From positions 786,001 through 850,000 of the forward strand of contig NC_088943.1 in assembly GCF_033473495.1 (NCBI RefSeq): a DNA stretch of 64,000 nt, read 5' to 3'. Positions 55,118 through 64,000 of this stretch are shown one piece after another. The notes beneath the pieces were generated by a model that did no database searches, had not been told where the DNA came from, and saw only the letters and a list, made by a program, of their open reading frames with translations. Position numbers and translations under genes: made by a program. Positions within the stretch are counted from its first letter, which is position 1, and each line of letters starts with the position of its first letter. Origin of the DNA: Cercospora beticola (lineage: Eukaryota; Ascomycota; Dothideomycetes; Mycosphaerellales; Mycosphaerellaceae).

Positions 55118-56060
55118 GAGGCTCAGAGAAAAGTGAGAACCGCAGCAGGAGGACGCGACACTTAGCCAAATTCCGGCTTCTTTGACCTACCATCCCTAAC
55201 AACAAGAATCTGGCATTTCTTAGTTGTCTGCATATCAAATGGCGCACAGCAGTATAGAATTTCAGAGAAAGCAGGAGGAGAACGCGATACTTAGACAAAA
55301 TCTGGCTCAATTTGAAGGTAAATTCTCTTCACAATCTCTGGTAGCTCGCAGTCTCTGGCGAACGGCGAAAGACGTTTCTTGGTCGTCTGCACATCCAGTG
55401 GCCTACAAAAGCACAAAAATCCTAAGAGAGTAGGAGGAGGACGCGATACTTAGCCAAAATTCCGCTCAATTCGATGGTGTCCTCTCGTCTCTTGCAGTTT
55501 CTCGCGAACGACGTCTAACAATTCTTAGTCGTCTGCCTATCAAATGTCCTACAGCAGCACACAATTTCAGGGAAAAGAGAAGGAGGACGCGAGACTTAGC
55601 CAAATCCGACTCAATTTCACAATATATTCCTTCGCCTCTCGTAGTCTCTCGCAAAAAACAAAAGCCTATGACCTAGGCTTTTCGACACCTGGCGGCATCC
55701 AATACTGAATTTGCCTCGAGTCACAGGAAGGAGAACGCGATACTTAGCCAAATCCGGCTCAGTTTGACGTGTACTCTCTTCTCAACCTCTGTCTCTCGCG
55801 AATGGCAATAGCCCGCCACCTAGCCTTTTCCACCTCTGGCACCGTCCAATGCTACATTCATCTCGAGTTACTTGAGTAGAACAGCGATACTTAGCCAAAA
55901 TCCGGCTCAATATAAAGGTAGATTCTGTTCTCAACCGCTCGCTTTTTACAGCCTCTCGCGGCCAGCAAAAGCCTTCCACCGGGGGCTTTTCCACCTCTGG
56001 CAGCATTCAGTGCTGTATTTGCCTGGAGTCACACGATTCTTTGGTCATAAAATGCACAAG
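55118..56060. repeat. tandem array, unit about 150 bp, six recognisable cores
   Basis: The core GCGATACTTAGCCAAA-TCCGGCTCAATTTGA recurs starting near 55152, 55281, 55441, 55586, 55733 and 55882, i.e. spaced roughly 130-160 bp. Between cores the units share CTCTCGCGAA, TCGTCTGCA and CAAATGGC-CAGCAGCA words, and in the last three units a hairpin (for example AAAAGCCTA/TAGGCTTTT at 55660-55682). No long ORF spans it. Function unknown: satellite or decayed element. Confidence 0.85.
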
Positions 56061-56336
56061 TCGATGCATAATTTATGAAAGCTCTCGTCTGCTTAAGGAA
56101 AGAGCGAAAAGTGAGGAAAGAACGAAAGTATTTATTCCAATCAACTGAAGATATTTGTACACGCTACAATCCAGACCGAGCTGCGGCCGTACTATTCATC
56201 ACACGCTATGCAAGTTATGCTTATTCATACAGTTCATTACACTAAAAATCCGGAAAATCCGCGTCAGACCTCAGCACGAGGGCACCAGCCAACGTCGCTC
56301 TGAACAGCTGAGCAGCACCCTCGAGACACGGGGCTG

Positions 56337-57739
56337 CTAGTCCTTGCCTTCGCTCGGCTCAGAGTCGTGGAGAATCGCGGGCTCGCCAGGCAAAGTGACC
56401 GGATTCACTTGCTTTTCCTGCAATTCTTCCGCCCAAGCGATTTTTTCCTTCCGTAGCATGTATTTGGCGTACCATATTGTCGCCCCGGTCCATATACCCG
56501 CCCATATAAATGGCGCACTCCAGCCCACCACATATGCTGCCTCAGGATGTATAGTGAAGATTAAAATCGTAGTGAGCATGGCCATTCCTTCCGCGCCAAG
56601 AGCCCAAAAGATGCCTAGTCGTCGTAAAAGTGAGCGGAAAACGTGCGAGGCTTCATAGCGGCGGTTAAGCGCTTCGCGATATTCAGTTCCGCCACTTCCA
56701 TCCACGGCAACGACGTCCTCGATCATGCTGTAGATGGCAGGGCGAAGTTGGGCGCCTTTTGGAATGGAGGAAATGCGGACAGGAGCGGGTACTTCGAAGT
56801 ATCGCATGATATCGACGACAATGAGCTCAGTTCCGAAGACCCACATCATAGAGGCGAGTGGCATTCCAAGGAGACGAATCGGTGGGTTTTCCGGAACGGT
56901 GCCGCTGTAAAATAAGTCAGTGATTGTTTGAACTGAGGCCTCAGAACAACTTACACGATCAGCTCAATCATGATGATTACCCAGCCCAAAGTGAAGTTCC
57001 AGTGAAACCAATCTAGGTATTTTCTCCTCGCGCCCATCACTCTGCATGTGCTGTCCTTCTTCCATAGTCTCCAGAAGCGCACAAAGTATTCCACAATGCT
57101 CACACCTCCCAGAGCTGCGGTGACGATGGAGAATGTTGCGTTTGGCGACAAGCTGGTCAGATACCAGAGGCAGAAGTATAGGACAATGGGCGCCGCAACG
57201 CAATCCACCAGGATCATGGTCCAAAAGAATGCAATGAACCATCTTCTCTCCCACAGATCGTAATTGAGCGGCGGCGGCTCCAACGCAAACGGCGCTTCTG
57301 ATTCTTCTGCTGTTCTGTATTGTTCCAATGCTTCTAAACCTGGCGCGGCAGGATCTGCTTGCTCAGAACTCTGGGTGTGGTTCAATTCTGGCCGTACAAC
57401 GTTCGCGGACGAGCGCCGCCGCGTCATGGTGATCGAAGGGCGCCCATATGGTCCATCGCGGCGGATATCGAAATCTTGCGAAGGTCGAGGATTGCGCTCT
57501 CTTCCTATTGTTGTGCTGCGACGAGGCGGGGATGTGGGATCTGAGGGCGATTCTGGGAGTTGCACGCTCTTGCGCGGTTTCGTGGCGGACGGTGTGGCAT
57601 TGTGCGGGCTACTCGGACTCCTCAGCGCGGAGGTGGCAGTGGTATCGATCTGTACGGAAGGGCGCGGCGGTGGTTGGTCGAAGGGCCCGTCATGGCGTTG
57701 GTCGAAGTCGTGTGTTTTGGGGTCGTCCTCGGCAGGCAT
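56337..57739 (-). CDS. six-helix membrane protein, uncharacterised
   Basis: Two exons, 56955-57739 and 56337-56904, with a 50-nt intron (GTAAGT, CACTGAC, TACAG), phase exact; 450 residues from ATG 57739. The first 165 or so residues are Pro/Ser/Arg-rich and disordered. About six membrane segments follow: FIAFFWTMILVDCVAAPIVL, FSIVTAALGGVSIVEYFV, TLGWVIIMIELIV, MMWVFGTELIVVDIM, FWALGAEGMAMLTTILIF and FIWAGIWTGATIWY. A cytosolic-looking loop (VPAPVRISSIPKG to RRYEASHVF) separates helices 4 and 5. The family is recalled only as a fungal hypothetical. Part of its 3' end is duplicated at 54963-55114. Confidence 0.8.
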
Positions 57740-58278
57740 GTTGGCGCCAATGCGTCAAGCAGCTGGCAAATGCTTGGGTCGGGTTCGGAGTTGCTACTGT
57801 AGCGATGTCTCTGTTGCTGGATGGTGCTGGATGCAGAGTGCCTTCCCCGACGGACCGGCGCAGTGTACGATAAGGTAGTGGAGTGTCGACGATGAGGAAT
57901 GATGTTTCCGCTGACGTCCAGGCCTTTCCACTCCCAAACCTGCAGCGAGAAAGACAGTCGAGTAATCCGTAATCCGGCAGTCATCGCCTCCGAGCATCCC
58001 TTCCCCAACAGGAACTCGTCCACAACGTCATCGCCAAGACATGTCTGCGATGAGCAGCGCTGCACGCCGCTGACAAGCACCTCTGTCTGCTTATCCATCC
58101 GCACGCGAGCTCGCCTGTGTCGCTGTCGTTCTGCGGCAGGTTGCTTGTGTCGCTTGGACGATTTCTCCTCGCGCCGCCGTTGCTGCTGCTCGACGCGCGG
58201 AGACACCGCTGACCGCTCTGTCAGCGCCACCCCTTCCGCCATGTGAGGACACGAGCCGCTTCTCGCCCTCATCACACC
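57740..58278. promoter_or_regulatory. divergent promoter between membrane-protein and lipase genes
   Basis: 539 bp. Open frames exist on both strands but look like chance Ser/Arg-rich translations of GC-rich DNA. No clear regulatory site recognised. Confidence 0.35.
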
Positions 58279-59397
58279 ATGCGCCCATGTCTCCTCGCAC
58301 TCCTATCTCTTGGCTGCTTCGGCTGCCACGGCTCAAACCAGATCCCGGTGCTCCGACATCCCCACCACCGCCATGTGAGCCCAGAACTCTTCCGCGAATT
58401 GGAAGAGCTCTCCCGCATTGTCGACATCTCCTACTGTGTTGGCAGCACCAGCTGGGGCATCTCCAAGCCGTTCAGCTGTCTCTCACGCTGCAGCGACTTT
58501 CCTGACTTCGAACTAGTCACGACATGGAACACTGGAGTTTTGCTGAGTGATTCCTGCGGCTACATTGCTCTCGACCACGGCAAGCAGCGCATTATTGTTG
58601 CCTTTCGAGGTACTTACAGCATCGCCAATACTGTCGTCGATCTCAGCACCGTGCCCCAGAAGTATGTCCCATATCCCGGCGAGGATGAGGGCGAAGACCC
58701 TGCCACGCAAGCACCCAAGGAGCCCAAATGCGCGAATTGCACTGTTCACATGGGCTTCCACACCTCTTGGCTGAACACAAGGAAACAGATCTTACCAGAG
58801 CTCCAGGCTCAGCTTTTCGTGCATCCCGACTATCAGCTGACACTGGTCGGACACTCTCTTGGCGGCGCAGTGGCAGCTCTCGCCGGGCTCGACCTGCTCG
58901 CTCGAGGCTACAATCCTATCGTCACCACCTTTGGTGAGCCCAGAGCGGGCAACGAAGGTCTTGTCAAGTACATTGACGCACGTTTCGATCTGGGGCACGG
59001 CGCACCCACAGACGACACGAAGTCGAGGTATCGAAGAGTCACCCATGTCGACGACCCGGTCCCCCTCCTGCCGCTGACAGAATGGGGCTATGCTATGCAT
59101 GCTGGAGAGATATACACATCCAAGTCCGAGTTGTCCCCTGATATTGCAGACCTGCATCACTGTAACGGCGATAGTGACAGAAACTGTATCGCCGGACAGG
59201 ACTCGACCCTACTTGCCTCCGTTGAGGACGAAATACACGAAACGATCACCGAACCTTGGGGTATACCATCACGCTACAAGTTGTGGCAGCTGTTCTTTGC
59301 TCATCGAGATTACTTCTGGCGCCTTGGTTTGTGTGTACCAGGGGGCGATCCACTTGGTGGCGGTGGGAAATATGGCGCTGCGCATAATGACTTATGA
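58279..59397 (+). CDS. secreted class-3 lipase
   Basis: 372 residues from ATG 58279; an earlier in-frame GTG was not used. Signal peptide of about 18 residues (LLALLSLGCFGCHG). Lipase_3 fold with the nucleophile elbow GHSLGGA (Ser193), the oxyanion-region IVAFRGT, FGEPRAGN, and the Asp of THVDDPVPLLP (about residue 257). The catalytic His is probably in the region around YAMHAGE to DLHHC, as in fungal triacylglycerol lipases and feruloyl esterases. At least eight cysteines suggest disulfides. The protein ends with a Gly-rich GGDPLGGGGKYGAAHND tail. It should hydrolyse acylglycerols or related esters outside the cell. Confidence 0.92.
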   Translation: MRPCLLALLSLGCFGCHGSNQIPVLRHPHHRHVSPELFRELEELSRIVDISYCVGSTSWGISKPFSCLSRCSDFPDFELVTTWNTGVLLSDSCGYIALDHGKQRIIVAFRGTYSIANTVVDLSTVPQKYVPYPGEDEGEDPATQAPKEPKCANCTVHMGFHTSWLNTRKQILPELQAQLFVHPDYQLTLVGHSLGGAVAALAGLDLLARGYNPIVTTFGEPRAGNEGLVKYIDARFDLGHGAPTDDTKSRYRRVTHVDDPVPLLPLTEWGYAMHAGEIYTSKSELSPDIADLHHCNGDSDRNCIAGQDSTLLASVEDEIHETITEPWGIPSRYKLWQLFFAHRDYFWRLGLCVPGGDPLGGGGKYGAAHNDL

Positions 59398-60440
59398 GCC
59401 GCGAGATTTGATATGGCGAACATAGGTGTGCCCGTGGAATACGTCGGAGTTTATTGATTGACTTTGGCAGCCTATCTCGAGTCTCCGCTATGAACAGCAC
59501 AAAAGTTACTGCAGTCCATGCTTTATACGATTTGGTAGAACGACCGCTGCGGAAATTCGATTGTATCTGCGCTAGTAGTTGCGTAGTGAACAGAATCAAT
59601 TCGGGCAGAAGGGACACTTAGTACCATTTCGCGTAGAACAACGCGAAGCGTCCTCAGGCGAACATAGGAGCCGTCAGCCGACGAAGCCCTAGCCCTGAAT
59701 GTACTTGCCTATCGGAACGGAAGTCGGCGTTCAATTACAAACAGCAAGGGCTGTCGCCTGAATCGCGAGGTAGAGCACAAGAGTCCATCACAGGGACCAG
59801 ATTGTCGCTTCACTCTTTCAAATTTCATGCTGCCTACAACTGTATGGGTACGATACGCAACCGATCAAGAACAATAAAATATCTCTTACCATCAGAGATA
59901 GCCTTATAGGCAAATCCTTGCCACTTGCCTGATCATAGACCCTGTTTCTGTTTCTATTCCCAGAACTCGGGCAACTACCCAATCAAATTTCACGTCTCAT
60001 TGACGCTTGCCGACTAGCACCTCGTATTTCAACCTCTCGGCAAAACCACGTCTCGTACCTTTTCATCAAACTTCCGCAATTCGTCACTTTGCCATTTTGA
60101 AGTTACATTTCTCGCTACCCGGAAATCGACCAGCGCGCTGCGTGACAAGTCCAAGACAAGATCTTCCTAAACCCTAAAACAAGACTTGACTAGCATGGAC
60201 TTTAGGAGGTAAGGACGTCAGAGGCTACGAGGTTTGATTCTCTCTTTTCGCGAATGCTACGCTGTCCTTTCTCTACTCTCTGCGTAGGATTGCAGCCTTG
60301 TCTGTGCTTTTCCCGTCTCTTTGACGCTTGTCACTTGTCACCTCGTGTCTTGTCGCATTTCCTTGTCGTATCCATGAGGAGCTCTCCGCGAGCCACCTGC
60401 GCATCTGATTGACTGAGCAGCCTGCAACCCAACCCACGCG
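59398..60440 (+). promoter_or_regulatory. long upstream region of the membrane-protein gene
   Basis: 1,043 bp. The right third is C/T-rich and probably transcribed. It has two upstream ATGs with tiny frames: 60195-60212 (5 codons, the last overlapping a good donor AG|GTAAGG at about 60209) and 60374-60412 (12 codons). They could be uORFs, or the first could be part of a 5' exon. Otherwise nothing recognisable. Confidence 0.35.
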
Positions 60441-62463
60441 ATGATCATACCCACTTCCAAGACGACGGCGTCGTCTTCACCCTACTCCTCATGGGAAGGC
60501 TATAGCAAAATGCCTCCCGCCGCGTCTTCTGCTTCGAATCTAGTCGCCGACGACCACAACAACAACAACCACCACACTCATTTATCCTCCACTGGCGACT
60601 CTAACTTTTCGCGACAACAACACAGCCCCAACGGCACTGGCGAGAAAACCATGCCATCAAACATCTATCCCTGGCAACCTGGTTTCGCGCGCCGAATTCC
60701 CTGGGCAGGAATCTCATGTCTCTTTGGAGTCTTCTGCGCTGGAGTCGTGGAAATTGCGATTCTGATCGCTTCGAATGGGAAACCGATTACGAGTTGGAAG
60801 TATCCGCCGAGTTTGTATTTGTCCATGGCGTATACGATTGGGAATATTTTGCTCGCGGCGGGATTTAGTCAAGGATTGACTGTCAGTATTATCCTTCCCC
60901 GATTCTCATTCGGTTTGAGAAAGTGGGAAGAGAAGACTCTGTTGCTGATGATGACAGATCTACTGGTGGCGACAAGCACTCAAAGAAGGTACACAATTGG
61001 GAGATTTACATCGAATATGGGACCACGGGATGAGTCCTGTAGCTGCACTGTTCGCAGGACGACATTTTAATTATATTTCTTTTGCGGCTTTGTTTCTGGC
61101 GATTACACCGATTAATGGACCTTTGCTGCAACGGGCTTCTTCCATTACGACGGAGAGGAAGCAGTTCTTGTCTGAAGAGGTGAATGCGAGGATTCCGGCT
61201 GTGACGAGTTTACAGAATCCCACTGGATGGACTTCTGGAAGGTCATATGGAGTGACTACGCTGGACGCGAAATTTACGCCTGTGGTGTATGATTGGAATA
61301 CGGGAGCGAATATTATGGCTAATGGCACTGGTTGCGCGAGCGATGGAATTTGCAATGGACAGCTGGAAGCTGCGGGACTGGCTATCAGCTGTAATGCCAG
61401 CACGGCGGACTTCGACATTTCGAGCTTTGACTCCGATGGGCAAATGAGGAATGCTTCCTTCGAAGGAATTGATCTGTTCCAGCTTACGCTTAGCTGGAGT
61501 GCACGGACAGAGGCTTCGAACATGACACTCGACGTCCAATGGAAACCCGGCAACGAATGCCAGAAAGGAAAGCTCGAAGTACGAAACTGCACGATCGGCG
61601 CAGCAACCGTCCGCTACCCAGTCACCATAGACGGCAACAAATCCACCATCGCCCTCCAACAAGCCAGCAAACACACCGACGACACCATCCTCTCACTCAC
61701 CGACCTCCCCGCAGAAAACATGTACGGCATCCCCTCCCCCTTCGGCGGCTTCGCCTACGCCCTCTCCTCCAAATTCAACTCCAAAACCCACATCTCCTTC
61801 TCCGGCGCCGCAGGCTACACCATGGTCTCCGATGGCTCCCTCGCCGCGCAGTTCATGGACATGTCCTCCGTCAAAGACTACACCCAGGGAATCTGCAACA
61901 CAAAATTCTCCGATCCTACACCTTACATTTTCCAACAAGCCCGCGATCTCATGTTCCGCACAGCCTTATCCCAAGGCAACGCAACCACAATGCAAAACCT
62001 CCAAAACCCAACCGAACTTCGCACTGTAACAGTTTACCATTCCCATTACGAATACCTCGCCGGAGCAATCGCCCTCACATTCCTCGCCATGGCTCTCGTG
62101 ATGGCGACATTCAATGGATTCTGGCTCCTAGGGCGTAATGTCACAATGTCCCCCATCGAGACTGCGAAAGCTTTCAATGCGCCCCTTCTCGCTCACGAGC
62201 ATCCGAATGCGGAAGTTCAAGAACTTGTGAAAGGTGCAGGAGCGAAACCTGTGCGATATGGAGAAGTTATGACGCAGGTTGATGAGGAGAGGATGAGAGA
62301 TGATGGGAACTCAATGTACAAAGGCGTGGAAGCGAATAATCGAAGTACGGAGAATATCATTGAGTTGAGGAATTTCGTCTATGGGTTTGAGGATCCTTCG
62401 AGGGTGCAGCCGTTGAGCGGAAAGAGGAGGGGTGGAGGAGGTGGAGGAGGAGGTTTGTCATGA
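60441..62463 (+). CDS. polytopic membrane protein with large extracellular domain, uncharacterised
   Basis: Two exons, 60441-60881 and 60958-62463, with a 76-nt intron (GTCAGT, CTGATGATGACAG), phase exact, giving SQGLTIYWWRQALKEG across the join; 648 residues. The N-terminal 75 or so residues are Ser/Asn/His-rich. Helices: WAGISCLFGVFCAGVVEIAIL, SMAYTIGNILLAAGFSQGL, ISFAALFLAITPINGPLL and AGAIALTFLAMALVMATF. Between helices 3 and 4 lies an ectodomain of about 300 residues with several Cys and N-glycosylation sequons. The tail ends in a poly-Gly run. The layout recalls fungal DUF3176-type proteins but I cannot confirm it. Confidence 0.82.
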
Positions 62464-62606
62464 GTATGAGGATTTTGTATAAATAGATATTGCGGAGCAT
62501 ACCGTGAGCTAGACTTCATGTACAACCCAGTGAAAGAACTGTTCTAGACCTTCTCGTATGTGGCCTTCCCCAAGATTGCAAGTAGAAATTCATGCAAGCC
62601 ACGTTG

Positions 62607-63683
62607 CTATAAAACGGGATGGCCTGCGAAGTCCTATTGCACACCTCCACGCGGTCGTAGGTAGAAACAGATAGCTTCGGCTATGCTGGCAAAGTGTAGG
62701 GCGGCTAGGCACCTATAGAAGCAGGAAGAAGGCGACAAAAAAGTCCAGAATTTCGACCTAGGGAGATTAGAGAGCTCCTAAGAACACGAAGACGACGCCA
62801 GCGCGGTACAACTACTATAAGATTCTAATGCTCGACTACGGGATAGCCCTTCTAGGTAGTAAATACTACTATAGGCCTAGAGGCTAGAGTAGTAACCTAG
62901 GCTCTAAACAGGCTAAAGAGGAGGAACTAAGTATACCTAAGGGAAGGCTTTAATAAGAAAGAGCAAGGATAGCAGAAATAGAAGAAAGGAGCAGTAGTAC
63001 CCCTATAGACACTAGGACAACTAGCTACTAGGAGCCTTTTGTCTAACACAGGAGACTCTAAGGCAGACTAGTCCCCCTGCCCTAGAGCCCTCTAGAAACC
63101 TTAAGTCTAAAGGCAGAGCATCTAATATAAGCTATCTAACTCTATACTGCACTTAGAGCTACCTATAAAGACACCTGCTATTCTAGACATTCTGCAAAAA
63201 CTAGAATTTCTCTAGATATAGGTTATATAACTAGGTGCCAAGGAAGGTTGAAATCTAAGTAGGATTTATATAGGGAGACACCTACCCTAGGAACTAGCAA
63301 GAAAGAGTTAGGCATAGGATTAACATAGATACTAGTATAGGGACAAAGACTATATATATAGGCTAGAGTCCCTAAGCTAGCAGGCAAGAGGATTAGGCTC
63401 CTAAGCAACAAATAACACAAGAAACAACTAAGGAGAACTGCATTGCAAAGGATCTAATAAACTGTTAAGATAACACAAATTATCCTAAGGAGAACTAGAA
63501 ACTACGGAAGCGGTAGGCTATGCAGAGCTTGCTACAAAACATAAAGACATAAGGAGGTTTTTCTGCCGGAGTGCTAGCACGAGGGCTTTTCTACCTACGA
63601 AAAATATAGGGCGTGCTGCTTACTCTAGTTAAAAGAGGTAGACCGGCGTATAAGAGTTATCTATCTATCTATAAAACGGGATG
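62607..63683. mobile_element. decayed TA-rich (RIP-like) element between 15-bp direct repeats
   Basis: CTATAAAACGGGATG occurs at 62607-62621 and again at 63669-63683. Between about 62760 and 63660 the DNA is saturated with CTA, TAG and TA: in 62881-62940 I count ten TA and only one CA or TG. That is the pattern left by RIP on a repeated element. All frames are full of stops; no domain can be recovered. The 15-bp direct repeat may be a target-site duplication, a length known for Tad-type LINEs. The first 140 bp inside the repeat (62622-62760) are not TA-rich. Confidence 0.6.
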
Positions 63684-64000
63684 AGTCCAGAACAAGTCGT
63701 TGCCAAGCATTCAACGGAAACTGGAGATGCTGTTGAATGGAAGGAATTGGCCAGGTTGAGTGCTGAGGAAAAGCCATCTGCTCATTCATTCTATCTATAC
63801 AAGTAAAATTCTCCTGGCGGTCATAGCCCATCCATAATACTCCTACACTATATACATTCTCATTACTATTCGCAAGGAAAAACAGCTGTGACAGTCTATG
63901 TCATATCTTGACATTCTCGCGAAAGGTGGTATCATCTCGCTCGTGCTTAAAAGTCCTCCATGTGGGACGTCCATAACTCAATAGCAAAGAGAAGCAAAAA
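63684..64000. other. window end, nothing recognised
   Basis: 317 bp of ordinary composition returning after the TA-rich block. No ORF of note. Confidence 0.3.

Noticed and set aside
57260..58246. Plus-strand ORFs up to 204 codons opposite and upstream of the membrane-protein gene
   Set aside because: They overlap a confirmed minus-strand exon or its GC-rich promoter and have only low-complexity Gly/Ser/Arg content.
63223..63420. Minus-strand ORF of 65 codons in the TA-rich block, rich in Leu/Tyr/Pro
   Set aside because: Composition follows from TA-rich DNA; no retroelement motif could be recognised, so no protein is claimed.

Overview
This window looks like a chromosome segment from a filamentous ascomycete (Pezizomycotina, most likely Dothideomycetes; the class is inferred). 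The signs are a Zn2Cys6 regulator, an eisosome protein, a fasciclin GPI protein, short GT-AG introns (about 47-89 nt) with CTRAY-like branch sites, long intron-poor ORFs, and one TA-saturated block that looks like repeat-induced point mutation (RIP). No rRNA, tRNA, CRISPR array or bacterial-type operon was seen. Exon borders below were read by eye from splice signals and reading phase.

Left part (1-25 kb): the 5' two thirds of a Zn2Cys6 transcription factor (minus strand, leaving the window at base 1), a gene-poor stretch, a RING-finger protein, a phenylalanine-type DAHP synthase (ARO3-like), a small secreted cysteine protein, an NF-X1-type zinc-finger protein, a WD40-cyclophilin spliceosomal isomerase (PPWD1-like), two uncharacterised proteins, a small coiled-coil protein whose stop codon lies 1 bp from the stop of a convergent F-box gene, and the ribosome-assembly WD40 protein RSA4.

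Middle (25-45 kb): the meiotic crossover factor MSH4, a large eisosome protein (EIS1-like), a tyrosine-phosphatase-like protein, three uncharacterised proteins, a two-domain fasciclin protein with a GPI signal, and a RING-H2 protein carrying a 17-residue W/Q repeat. These are mostly housekeeping genes arranged in convergent and divergent pairs, with no sign of a pathway cluster.

Right part (45-64 kb) is more plastic. An intact 824-aa uncharacterised protein lies beside a 5'-truncated, twice-frameshifted paralogue. Then come a small secreted protein, a 2.3-kb gene-poor stretch with a fragment resembling the tail of the window's own lipase, and a degenerate tandem array (unit about 150 bp). The array is split by a GC-rich coding-looking block and a broken partial copy of the neighbouring membrane-protein gene. 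Intact genes resume with that six-helix membrane protein, a secreted class-3 lipase and a second polytopic membrane protein. The window ends in a TA-rich decayed element bracketed by 15-bp direct repeats.

No convincing new multi-gene system was found. The best leads are the repeat array with its embedded gene fragments (53.7-56.1 kb), the decaying paralogue pair (45.6-50.6 kb), and some unusual coding features listed under findings.
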